The notes beneath the pieces were generated by a model that was given only the letters and a program-made list of their open reading frames with translations, searched no databases and had not been told where the DNA came from. Position numbers and translations under genes: made by a program. A stretch of DNA of 64,000 nucleotides from Paragordius varius (lineage: Eukaryota; Nematomorpha), in NCBI GenBank assembly GCA_964247055.1, contig OZ176050.1, positions 7,502,001 through 7,566,000 of the forward strand. The letters are read 5' to 3'. Below are positions 50,289-61,385 of this stretch, piece after piece (positions within the stretch are counted from its first letter, which is position 1; the number at the start of each line of letters is the position of its first letter).

Positions 50289-50870
50289 TTAACACTTCGA
50301 CTCAATTGGGGTATCTAAATACCCCAGACTAAATTTGATTTAGGATATTTAAAAAAATACTGAAGGAAACGGTCCCAATTTAAATTTATGCTTCTATCCT
50401 GATAAAAATTATTTAAATATGCCAAAATATCTTAATAAAATTTTGTTTTGAAAAAAAAGTTTCATGTCAAATTTCTTCGACGCCATTTATATTTTACAAA
50501 ATTTTTGGAAAATATCGTGTTCATTTAATTTTAAGGGTAAAATTAAAGCTATTTTTTATTTAAATTACATCTAACATTAATATAAATAGCAAAAACGGTT
50601 AATTTTGTCTTATTTTTCAATTTAAACATTGCACACATGTCACGTTGACTTAATTTTTACCTTTCGGTTTTATAAAATAAGTAATATCAAGTATTTTTGA
50701 ATAAATTTTTTTATATAATTCAGTTTATTACTGTTATATAAGTGCAAAATTTTGCCATGGATCCAATTCCTTCCATATTTTTTAAAAAATTTAATTTTAA
50801 ACCGGCCTGGGGTAAACTACCCCAAATTGAATCGAAGGAGTAAAATGAATGTGTTGTATCCAAGTGTTAA
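50289..50870 (-). mobile_element. TTAA element, near-intact copy
   Basis: 582 bp with TTAA at both ends (50289-50292, 50867-50870). It provides the uninterrupted sequence GCCAAAATATCTTAATAAAA, which serves as the empty-site control for the Helitron insertion at 53212. Confidence 0.88.
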
Positions 50871-50879
50871 TTTTAAATT

Positions 50880-51260
50880 TTAGAGCCATAATATTCAATA
50901 TAATTATGAAAAAAAAGGTTTTTATACCGTTTACATTATGCCTCAAAATAGTAAGAAGTACGCTTCAATAAAATTTTCCTAAAAAGTAATTTTTTGCAAA
51001 AAGTATGCATATTTGAAAAATAATTTTTTAATGTCAAAATTGTATAGTATATAATTTAATTTTTTATCGCTAATCCCGTCATTTTTGCGTTTATATTAAA
51101 AGATAATCCATTTTGGAAAAGCGAAAAAATTTGAGACTCTCGGAGCATACATCTAAAAATTTTTAAAATATTGTTTCATTTTTAACAGGTAGTTTATAAT
51201 ATATTTTAATATTTTTTGAAATGAAACATTTAGCTTCCGCCAAAAAATTCGAATTGTGGT
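50880..51260. repeat. dispersed repeat family C, fragment
   Basis: Contains the AGTAAGAAGTACGCTTCAAT block, the TTTTTGCGTTTATATTAAAA block and the GAAATGAAACATTTAGCTTC block in the same order as copy 1. It is interrupted at about 51260 by a TTAA-element fragment; the family C sequence resumes at about 51722 (GTGCGCAAATTTTGCAATTT). Confidence 0.5.
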
Positions 51261-51720
51261 TGTTGGATACTCCAGGCTTGTTTAAAATTTAATATTTCAT
51301 TATAGAATAAATTAAAACGATGGCAAAACTCTTTACTTATATAACATTAATAAACCGGTAAAAAAAATTAATTAAAAAATACTTGATTATTCAGAAGTAA
51401 AACCCAAAGGTAACAAATTTGCCACATAAAAATAATTCAAATTATACCACTTTTTCTGATTATAATAATATTGTTGAATGTGATTTTAATAAAAAGGTAA
51501 ACTAAATTTTAGCCTTCGATTCAAAAACCAAGATTTGCAAAAATGTAAATTAAAAATGGCGTCGAAGTAGTCTGATACGGAATTTTTTTTCAAAACTAGA
51601 ATTTATTTAGACATTTTAGTTTATTTATATGAAGAATAAATTTAAATTGGAACCGTTCCTTTCAGTAGTTTTTCAAAGTGAATGAAGTAATAATATGAAT
51701 GTCTTGTATTCAAGTGTTAA
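51260..51720 (+). mobile_element. TTAA-element fragment inside family C repeat
   Basis: Contains GGATACTCCAGGCTTG, the interior ATGGCGTCGAAGTAGT and an end TGTCTTGTATTCAAGTGTTAA-like phrase. It splits the surrounding family C repeat, whose two halves continue on either side, so it inserted later. Confidence 0.6.
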
Positions 51721-51847
51721 ACAAAATGTGCGCAAATTTTGCAATTTTCTGATATGGAGCTACTTAACACAAAAGGGTAAATAATTTTCTTATATCACTC
51801 GTTAGGGTCAAAACCAAAAACATGATAATCTGGATACATTTTCCTAG

Positions 51848-51893
<46 letters not shown>
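51848..51893. repeat. (TA)n microsatellite
   Basis: A pure TA dinucleotide run of about 45 bp within family C sequence. Confidence 0.95.
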
Positions 51894-51898
<5 letters not shown>

Positions 51899-52407
51899 TT
51901 CATCAGGTTATTTTTATATACCTTCCGATTTCGGACTTAAGGTATCAAAATAAAAGGTTATGTTTGCCTCTTTTACTAAAATGGGATAAATCCTGACCCT
52001 AATTAAAAACGGCCAATTTTATAATTTTAAATATCATTTATTTCTGTTAAAACTAAACTAAAAGAATTCTAAAATCAATTATTTACATTTTCTAACCATA
52101 ATATATATTCATTTAGCTGTTGTATGAGCAATTTAAGAAATTTGGCTGCGAAAAAGTTCGCGTTGAGGATTTTGTAAAATTGTATTATTTTAAAATGTTT
52201 TTTTAATTCTAGAAAGCTAAAGCATATATTTTATATTAGCCCAATACCTTTAACACTTCGATTTTGGGATCTTAAGACCCCAGACTGTATTTAAGTTGAT
52301 ATTTAATTACTGAAAGAGACACTTCTAATCTAAATTTATGCTATCAAAAAATGAATTAAAATAAACCAAAATAAATATTATTTATTACCGAAAAAGGCTC
52401 ATATAAA

Positions 52408-52960
52408 CACTTGGATACGGAACATTCATATCAATGCTTAGATTTGGGGTAGTTGGATACCTCAGACCTTTTCAAAATTAAATATATCAAAAAATATGAA
52501 ACGAATTGAAAACATGGCAAAAATTTGCACATTTATAATATTAATAAACCGAAATATATAAAAATTTTCATTCAAAAATACTTTATATCAATTATTTTTA
52601 GTTAAACCTCAAGGTTAAAATTTAGTCAACATGACATCTGTGCATTAGATAAATTTAAAAATACCACCAATAAACCACTTTTTCTGTTTCTATCAATGTT
52701 AGATGTGATTTAAATAAAAAAATAGATTTTATTTTAGCTTAAATCAAATAAACACTATATTTAACAAATATGTTTTAAAATAAAAATGGCGTCACTTTAA
52801 TATGGAACTTTTTTTTCTAAACCAATTTTTTTATATATTTGGGCGTATTTATATAATTTTTATTTAAATAAATTGGGACCGTTTCTTTCAGTAGTTAATT
52901 TTAAAATTTCAACCTAAATATAATCTGGTGTATTTAAATACCCCAATTTGAATCGATTAA
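52408..52960 (+). mobile_element. TTAA element nested in the 52250 element
   Basis: Starts CACTTGGATACGGAACATTC, ends CCCCAATTTGAATCGATTAA. Host sequence on both sides is continuous with the consensus (GAAAAAGGCTCATAT then AACCACTTCGAATCC). Confidence 0.75.
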
Positions 52961-53211
52961 ACCACTTCGAATCCATTTTGATTTTACATTGTTGCAAAAT
53001 ATCGTGTTTATTTAATTCTAACGCTTTAATTAAGGCTAATTTTTTAGTTAAATCACATCTAACATTGTTAAATTAACACTACGATTCAAATTGGGGAATC
53101 TAATACCCCAGACTAAATTTAAGTTAGGATTTTTAAAAAACTACTGAAGGAAACGGTCCCAATTTAAATTTATGCTTCTATCCTGATAAAAAATATTTAA
53201 ATATGCCAAAA

Positions 53212-54293
53212 TCTATATATTTATAAAAATGGAAAATGCTGGCTTTGTGATCTGGTACAGGAAAACCGGTAGACCCATTCATATCCAAACATCGAAAAAA
53301 TATAATCATTAATGAAGCCCCGACAATAGCTTCGCCCTTTTTTTAAAATAGGCCCCCAGTTCGGGCCCACCCCGTGTGAAAAACGGGTTTTTTTTGAAAA
53401 CACAAGTCCACAAAATTCGTGTCTTTGAGACAATTTTCCGGAGAACGTGTTGGTCCATTCTGTTTCAAATATGATTTTTATTTAGTTATTTTCGATTGCG
53501 CCAAACATAGTCGAGTCACTTTTTTGATTTAGGCCCTCTTTTTACCCGCTCCCCCCGTAAAATGCCACCTTTTTCAAAAAAACAAAGTCCACAAAAATAT
53601 TTTTTTAAATCTCTTTTTCGACCAAGACATGAGACCGTAAAAATTCAATATGGATTCCACGTATTCCCTGTTAAAAGGCAAAAATTTTAGCCAAGCGTTT
53701 CTTTGATGATAGCTGCTGGGTAAGGAGCTACTCGCGAAAAACTGATTTCTCATGTAACTTTGTGATCTGTTTCCGGAAAACCGGTGAACCCATTCAAATC
53801 CAAATATCGAAAAAATATAATCATTAATGAAAGCCCCGACAATAGCTTCGCCCTTTTTTGGAATTAGGTCCCCAGTTCGGACACACCCCGTGTGAAAAAT
53901 GGGTTAAGTCAATTTTTTGGAGAACGTGTTGGACCATTCAATTTCAAATATGATTTTTGTTTACCTATTTTTGATCGCGCCGAACATAGTCGACTCACTT
54001 TTTTGATTTAGGCCCTTTTTTTACCCGCTACCCCCGGAAAATGCCATTTTTATCAAAAAAAACAAAGTCCACAAAAATTATTTTTTAAATCTATTTCTCC
54101 CCCAGGTAAACAATAAATTAGTATGCATGCACCGTTTTAAGATTCCTATGAGATCATAGCTATTAAATAATTTTTCGAAATAATCCACATATGTAGATCA
54201 TTTTATTGTCCCTTTTTTCAAATAACCCCCCCCCCCCCCCCAGAAGTACGAAGGACTTCCTCGGGCTGCGTAGCAGCACGAGACTTACGCTAG
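53212..54293 (+). mobile_element. Non-autonomous Helitron, copy 3
   Basis: Starts TCTATATATTTATA after GCCAAAA and ends CTAG before TATCTTG. Uninterrupted copies of the host read GCCAAAATATCTT, so it inserted exactly between A and T with no duplication. The 3' hairpins are present (GAAGTACGAAGGACTTC, stem CTCGGGCTGC / GCAGCACGAG), preceded by a C homopolymer at about 54227-54241. Two modules repeat with ~511 bp spacing (near 53246 and 53757). Confidence 0.9.
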
Positions 54294-54396
54294 TATCTTG
54301 ATAAAATTTTGTTTTGAAAAAAAAGTTCCATCTCAAACTACTTCGACGCCATTTTTATTTTATAAAATTTTTGCAAAATATCGTCTTCATTTAATT

Positions 54397-54975
54397 TTAA
54401 CACTTGGATACAAGACATTCATTTTAGTCTTTCGATTCAAATTGGGGTAGTTAAATACCCCAGGCTTGTTTAAAATTAAATTAATATGGAAGGAATCAAA
54501 ACCATGTCAAAATTTTGCACTTATATAACATTAATAAACCGAAATATATAAAAACTTTTATTAAAAAATACTTGATATTACTTATTTTAAGCTAAAACCG
54601 AAAGGTAAAAATTTAGTCAACCTGACATGTGTGCAAAAGTAAAATTAAAAAATAATAGCAAATAAACCGCTTTTTCTATATCTATAAATGTTAGATGTAA
54701 TTTAAATAAAAAATTAGCTTTAGTTCTACCCTTAAAATTAAATGAAGACGATATTTTGCAAAAATTTTGTAAAATAAAAATGGCGTCGAAGTAGTTTGAC
54801 ATGGAACTTTTTTTTCAAAACAGAATTTAATTTAGATATTTTGGCATATTGATATAAATTTTAATAGGATAGAAGCATAAATTTAAATTGGGACCGATTC
54901 CTTCAGTATTTTAAAAATCTTAACTCAAATTTAGTCTGGGGTATTTAGATACCCCAATTTGAATCGAAGTGTTAA
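54397..54975 (+). mobile_element. TTAA element, innermost, with clean target duplication
   Basis: Host sequence reads CATTTAATTTTAA before it and TTAAGGGTAAAA after it, where uninterrupted copies have one TTTTAAGGG. This shows a TTAA target duplication directly. Ends: CACTTGGATACAAGACATTC and TTTGAATCGAAGTG. 579 bp. Confidence 0.92.
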
Positions 54976-55867
54976 GGGTAAAAATGAAGCTAAATTTTAT
55001 TATAAATTACATCTAACATTGATAGAAATAGAAAAAGCGGTTTATTTTGTATTATTTTTAATTTTACCATTTGACACATGTCAAGTTGATGAAATTTTGA
55101 CCTTCGGTTTTAGCTAATATTTAATATCAAATATTTTTGAATTAATTTTTTTATATATTTAGGTTTATTAATGTTATATAAGTGCAAAATTCTGCCATGG
55201 TTTCGATTCGTTCCATACTTTTTAAAGTATTTGATTTTCAGGCCTGGGGTAGCCAACTACCCCAATTTGAATCGAAGGACTAAAATGAGTGTGTTGCATC
55301 CAATTGTTAAAAAAGGTGATGATTTTGCATTTACGTATTTAGCTAATTCAAACATGTCATGTTGTATTCATAAAAAGTATTATCAAGATTAAATAAACCT
55401 TTTTTTTTAATTTTGCATCAATTTTAAATAAGTGCTTTAATTTGCACCATATTTTTAGAAATATTTGAATTAGAACAGGCCTAAGGTCGCCGAAGAATCC
55501 AATTTTAATAGGATGACTGTAAACGTGTTATGTTATAATATTTTTAAGAGAATCAATCATATCACTTTGGGTTTAAAAATATACTTAAAGACGCGACAAA
55601 AAATTTAAAATATAAGTTTAATAAAAGTTTAATAAAATGTTTTTTGGATTGCATTTAACTTCAACGAAAAATTTAAAATTGTAATCTAAATTTCTAAGAT
55701 TGAGCTCAATTGTTATCATTACCCTGAAATGGTAATAAAAAATATAAGTTTAAAATATTTAGTTTGCTATTTTTATGGAATATTTTGTCGGTAGCATTTC
55801 CTTCATATTCATTATTATATTTGTTATCCCATGTCATTTTACCTTGAAAAGTCACAAGCTTGAGTGA

Positions 55868-58800
55868 ATGATCGATGATTGGCCTATATCAACCAAGGTA
55901 AATTTAATTCGCTTAAAATTAAGTCACATAAATTGATCAAAAAATTTTCTACTCTCGATGATCAATTGTCAAATACCTTAAAAGAATTAGGAAGCTTTAT
56001 TGGCAAGAAAGATCCTGATCGATGCACTCGAGTAGTGACACAATTGAGATACTTGCAATCTCGTATTTTACAAATTATCGCTGATATTTATGAATCATCT
56101 TGCAATATATTTTTATCAAACGAGCCCGAACTATTTTTAAGACTTTTTCGCACAAAATATCCAAATGACCTTAATCTGATACCCATAAGCCGTCAAAATT
56201 TATTAAATTCCGAATTAACTTATGATGATAATGTTAATATATTTAACCTTTATACCACAAATACTGGTACATTTAGCAGTTCATTGGTATATCCCGGATT
56301 TATTTGGTTTGCAGCCGAAGTATGATTAGTTTAATTTTCAGTGTCTGGCGTCCGGCTCCTTACCAAGAAATATGCAGCGCGGAACAGATTATGAAGGCCT
56401 AACTGTTTTGGCAAAAGAATTTGTTTTATCAATTGAAACTTTGCGTAAAACATTAAAATCCCAATCCCATTTACCTAGGTCATTGTGTTCTGAATTTAAA
56501 GTTTTTAGATAACATTTATACATATATAGATTCAAAAAATTCTTATGGAGTTTGATAGAATATTTGCTGATTTTGAATACAGGTATGATATGTCTTTATT
56601 TAAATTACTTTAATCTTTTCCAATATTTTCATTTTATAGATATGTTTCTTTTATGGCACCAATTAAAACGGCAAAAGAAGCATTTTACCACCAACTTTTA
56701 ATTGTTCACAACCTGGAAACGCTGACCAAGTATTATTAATTTTAAAGGAAATATTATAAATGCATAAGCCGTAAACACAAATTTAGGAGTTTAATTGTAG
56801 TCTGTTAACAAACAAAAAATTTTTTCCTTAGGATAATCCAAAGCAATAATATTATTTTTTTGTTGAATCATTAATACTTTGTAGGATTAAAGTTATTTAA
56901 TTGATGAATATGTAATTAAGTTTTTTAAATAGGTAACTGTTAATCAAATTTGGAAAAATTTTCTATTAATTTTGTTTATATTTAGTGGTGTTGAAAAGGG
57001 ATATTTTACCATTTCTCAAATCGAAGAAGTGGATCCTGGTTTAATGATAACATTGCCACGACTAGCATTATTCCAGTAATACAGAATCTGTTAAATTATT
57101 TATTTTATTATTTTTTATTTGAGATTATAAGGATGCCATATAATCATATTATATTTGGTATTTAATCTCTTTACAAAAGTCGTATATAATAAAGTCACTA
57201 AATTTTATTAAACCACAACTTATGATTTTTTATGTTTTACTGTCATTATACAATTTAATATATTATATGTAATTAGCAAAAACTTCAAAGCTTTGTTCAA
57301 TTACCAAAATACATCAATAATTATTACATTTGTATACATTTTTTTAAAAACAGGTTTTGTAAACAATTTTTCAAGTTATAGTTAATGTTTGTTAATATTT
57401 TAGAGCATTAAGACTCCTTCCGAATGATGGACCATTGTATACCCTTTGTTCTGCTGATAGCGAGGATACAGAATCAGATTTTAAGATGTTTGCTCCGTAT
57501 AAAAAAATTCTTTTGCGAATTCAGTAAACATTACACCTTTGAATAATAACTAGGGTTTTATTTTTGAAAGGTCTAAATATAACAACCGGTCTGACCACTT
57601 ATGAATATATAAAATCCTAAGCACTTAAAATAAACTAAAAATAAATTATGTCAAGCGTTCAAATTGGTTTTATAGTTCAAATATACATTTTTTTTACATT
57701 ATTGAATTAAATACCACAATTTTATATCAATTTTAAAGACACGTGGTAAAAACTTGTTCAAAAGTTTTATTATTTTTTAAGCGGTCATAATCATGAATAT
57801 TAATGACTTGTTATTTCCTAATTAAAATAATTACTCTTATTTTTAATTTAGCTCATTTGTTGAAACACTTTCACCATCGAACGTCCTTGAACTAGAAAGG
57901 ATGTTATGTGATTGTAAATTGGATCCAAACAACCAACGCAATAATAATAATAATAATGTACAGTTGTTTTTGGCTTCAGATAATCTTTTTGATACTAACT
58001 GCAATAAAGAAGATACAATTATATACATCAATGAAAGTAAGGCCAACTCAATAGTTTGTTTATCGACAAAGTCCGATGTTAAAGATAAACCAGTTACAAA
58101 ATTAAGAACAAATTGCAAATATATCAATAGATTACGATGTAATCGATATATAACGACAATGCAGTTAGCAACGGATGGCACTCCAGTAATTGACAAAAAA
58201 CATTCCGATGCTAATGTTGACAAGTGTGGAAACATTCAGCACAAAAGAAAATGTTTACCCTTAGTTTTATATAGAAGGTTAATGTGTTACAATGCATATA
58301 ATGTTCGCTATCAAATGTTTAAAAGACGGAAAAAGCTAAACAATGTTGCACCTTTAAATCACCAATTGCCATTCTTCCCATCCCATCATTTACATGTGAA
58401 AAGATGCAAAAAACAAATGAAATATAAAAAACGGTTAACAAATAATATGACTGTTATGTATGATCCACATGAAGATTTGACCCATCGACTTTTTATCTGT
58501 ATATCTGGTAATATCTGTTTTTATAATTCAGATTATTTATATTTGACACTGCGCTTTTTTTTTATTGATGGGAAATAATTTATTTAATAACGAAATTACT
58601 TTATAGAATTCTATAAAGAGCCGTTTTTAACTCTTCTCCAAAACAGATTTTTAGGAAAATTTTGGGATACACCTTTTTGTTTTTTTTGTAATCTATATTG
58701 ATTTTGACAATGACATTGACATTTGTTATGTAAATATTTGTCCTATTTTCTCTAATTTTCTTAACTGATTTTTAATAATAATAATAATATTTTTTATACA

Positions 58801-60048
58801 TAGGCGTTTCTGATATGATGCAAACCTATTATGCCGCAGATTTTCGCGATATATTGCACCAAACTATAAAGTTATATAATGCAGATGCTACTTTTAAAAT
58901 ACAAAATGAAGTAATAAATGGCGCTAGGAATCATAACATAAATGGTAATGTAATGCCATGTATGTCAAATTTTACCCCTGAGCCCACTTTAAATGAAGCA
59001 TCTCCCTCCATTAATACGAATTCCATACCATATAATACTGCTGACACCGATTTAACTGACCTAGAACCTGTAAATTTTGCCTTATATTAATTCATATATA
59101 TTTTTTGATATCAATTATATGGTGTGGATAAGGGTTGATTATTTTTTTAAATACTTTGTTAACCAGTTGCTAAGCTAAAAGTTATGGGTGAATGTTGTAT
59201 AATCATTTATACAAAAGCTTAAAATATTTATTCTGAGAACATAATATAAAATATTATTAAGAATATGATTCAAGATGACGTTTTAATTATATTATTATTT
59301 AGTTAAATTATAACTAATATTTATTTTTAAATTTTGACTATTTTATTTGATAGAGAGACAATTTAATGGTCGAATCTCCCCCATTATGGGTCCCTGACTC
59401 AGAATCTCAATCTTGTAATTTGTGCGATTTTCCATTTACACTTTTTCGACGCCGTCATCATTGCAGAAGTTGTGGACAAGTATATAATTTATGTTGTTTT
59501 AATCCGCTTTATAGCCTATAAATTAAATTATATTATTTAAGCAAAAGTTTTACACTATTTTAATTAAACAATGGCCATATATAATTGCATTGGTTTACAT
59601 TCTATAATTGTTTATTTTAGGTGTATCATTCTTAAATAGATATGCCTTTTACAATTCAAATTCACCCTTAAATAATTCAAATTTACCCTAAAAATAAATT
59701 AAGGGTTTTCGGGCTAATATAACTCATCATTAATATAAAATATATTTTAATGGCATAGTTTATTATTTTTTCAGTATTATATTAACAAAATTTCATTTAT
59801 AAAAAATTAAAAAAATATATAGAATTTTACATCTAAACACAATATATTTTAGGGTTAATTTGAACTATAAATGGTATATATTGTTTATTAGCCAACCTAT
59901 TTAATATAATAAAAAAAAGACACTGTTTCTATAAATTGAATTTCCATTTATTTAGATATTTTGTAGCAAATGTTGTTACAAGTTTGTTTCCTTGCCAAGT
60001 TTCGGAATCACCAAGGCTGTGCGCGTTTGTGAACGATGCAATCACTAA
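55868..60048 (+). CDS. LST2: Lateral signalling target 2 / ZFYVE28-like FYVE protein
   Basis: Eleven exons: 55868-55897, 55924-56319, 56342-56500, 56530-56582, 56640-56729, 56986-57075, 57404-57523, 57852-58507, 58804-59069, 59354-59479, 59956-60048. All joins are GT-AG and in frame; 692 residues (human ZFYVE28 is ~890). The N-terminal LST2 domain aligns: [70 protein letters not shown] central basic stretch is followed by [20 protein letters not shown]. The C-terminal FYVE finger (632-692) has [13 protein letters not shown] and VRVC, the complete PI3P-binding set, and four Cys pairs. Family role: endosomal regulator that lowers EGF-receptor signalling. The first three introns are 26, 22 and 29 bp (the 29-bp choice is the least certain), then 57 bp. 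An insertion of about 35 residues lies in exon 2. An AATAAA follows at about 60117. Confidence 0.92.
55898..55923 (+). other. 26-bp intron (LST2 intron 1)
   Basis: Begins GTAAATTTAA, ends AAATTAAG. It joins a 10-codon first exon ([10 protein letters not shown]) to [14 protein letters not shown]. Support is moderate because the extreme N-terminus is not conserved. Confidence 0.65.
56320..56341 (+). other. 22-bp intron (LST2 intron 2)
   Basis: Begins GTATGATTAG, ends AATTTTCAG and contains an in-frame stop. Removal joins WFAAE to CLASGS, matching the conserved WFGAECLAAGS of the family. Confidence 0.93.
59665..59880. mobile_element. MITE family E, copy 2, in the last LST2 intron
   Basis: Left side ATTCAAATTCACCCTTAAAT, right side TTTAGGGTTAATTTGAACTA then TAAATGGTATA. 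The same inverted-end layout as 9060-9316. It lies in the intron that splits the FYVE finger. Confidence 0.5.
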
Positions 60049-60469
60049 TTTATTCACACTAAATTAATTTTTATTTTATTTAGTCATATTTAGGAATAAT
60101 TTATTGTATGTTAAAAATAAATAAATTTATATTTTTTTAATTTGTTGTATTATTATGAGTTTTCATAAAACTCCTCGATATAAAATGACTGAGCAAATGA
60201 CCTCGTTTATAATAAGTCATTTTTTTAGGATGATACTTATCTTTTAATATTTCTTAGGGCTCTTTATGCTTTTGAAATTTGTAGAACTAGTGCTTCTACT
60301 TTCTAAATTATATATATGTTTTATATTAATTAATCATATATCGAATTTTTGAGAGTTTTTTTCAATTAATCTTAAAATATTAATTTTGAAACTTTGAAAT
60401 GGGTTAAATATAGGAGAATTTGAAAGACAAACCGGCGTTTCAAGGTGAATGATAGGTATATTGACTGAA

Positions 60470-61030
60470 TTTAATAAAAGTATCGTATATAAATATTATC
60501 AGAACATTTTTTCTATAGAATTCGATGAGGCTGAACATCTATCACCTCAAACTTTTAACTGAAAGGTTAGTTTGCTTTTAATAAAGCATTTTATAACGTT
60601 TTTACCATTAAATTAGGATGAAGTACGCTTTAACAAAATTTTGCTAAAAATAAAATTTTTAAACAGTTTATTCATTATATCAAAATTTTAGTGCCATAAT
60701 CAGCATATATTTTTATTTTTTATTAATTTTCCGGTTATTCTAAGAGAATTAGCCCATTATAGAAAGGTGCTAAAATTTATAGCTTTTTGGAGCCCACATA
60801 TGAGATAAATTTTTATGTTTTGTAAATTAAAAATATCATATTAATGATATTTTTTGGAATATGCATTTGGCTTTTTCAAAAAAAATTTATTAAAAAGTGT
60901 GCCGATTTTTAGATATTATATCGGTACTACTTTGGTGTTACTAACTTTCTCATAACACTCGTAAGGCCCAAAACCAAAAGCACCATGAAAATCCTGACAC
61001 ATTTTTTATCAGAATATTCATATTTTATTA
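60470..61030. repeat. dispersed repeat family C, partial
   Basis: Shares AATTCGATGAGGCTGA, GATGAAGTACGCTTTAAC, AAAACCAAAAGCACCATG and CAGAATATTCATATTTT blocks with the other copies, in the same order. Confidence 0.5.
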
Positions 61031-61164
61031 TGATTTCTTACAGTCTTTATGTGCAGTGACAAAAAATTTATTTTTTACATAATTTGTTAAAAATATTTTT
61101 TTCAAAATTTTGATGAACCGTGCTATGATATTTTGGAGCATATAAACCAATTCTATACCATTTT

Positions 61165-61385
61165 TTATGCAAAAACATAATTTTCGCAACCAAAACATGT
61201 TTTTAACCAAATGTAACATTTTTTTATCAAAGCAACATTTTCTCAAGAAAAGACAACATTTTTTCAAGCAAACTCAACATTTTTTCTGCAAAGACAACAT
61301 TTTTCCAAACAAACTCAACATTTTTTTCATACAAAAACAACATTTTCTAAACAAACGCAACATTTTTTCAATCAAAGGCAAAAAA
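61165..61385. repeat. minisatellite of ~20-bp units, left arm of an inverted pair
   Basis: About ten units of an AACATTTTTTC-AACA pattern, each ~18-24 bp (for example CAACATTTTTTCAAGCAAAC). The reverse-complement pattern occurs at 62305-62425. Long open frames here on both strands are Phe/Gln/Lys or Cys/Leu repeats created by the array and are not genes. Confidence 0.85.

Larger units (their letters stand above)
53073..55310 (-). mobile_element. TTAA element nested in the 52250 element, itself hosting two insertions
   Basis: Starts TTAACACTACGATTCAAATT and ends GTTGCATCCAATTGTTAA. It is interrupted by the Helitron at 53212-54293 and a TTAA element at 54397-54975. Removing both leaves about 577 bp, the normal length of the family. 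Confidence 0.82.
52250..55535 (-). mobile_element. outermost TTAA element of a multi-level nest
   Basis: Starts TTAACACTTCGATTTTGGG at 52250. Its remaining pieces are 52250-52407, about 52961-53072 and about 55311-55535. The last piece keeps ACATGTCATGTTG, AACAGGCCTAAGG and a GGATGACTGTAAACGTGTTA end. It contains the elements at 52408-52960 and 53073-55310. Confidence 0.7.

Noticed and set aside
55171-55392. 73-codon plus-strand frame just before LST2
   Set aside because: It spans the right end of a TTAA element and its junction with the outer host element, so it is an accidental frame in transposon DNA.
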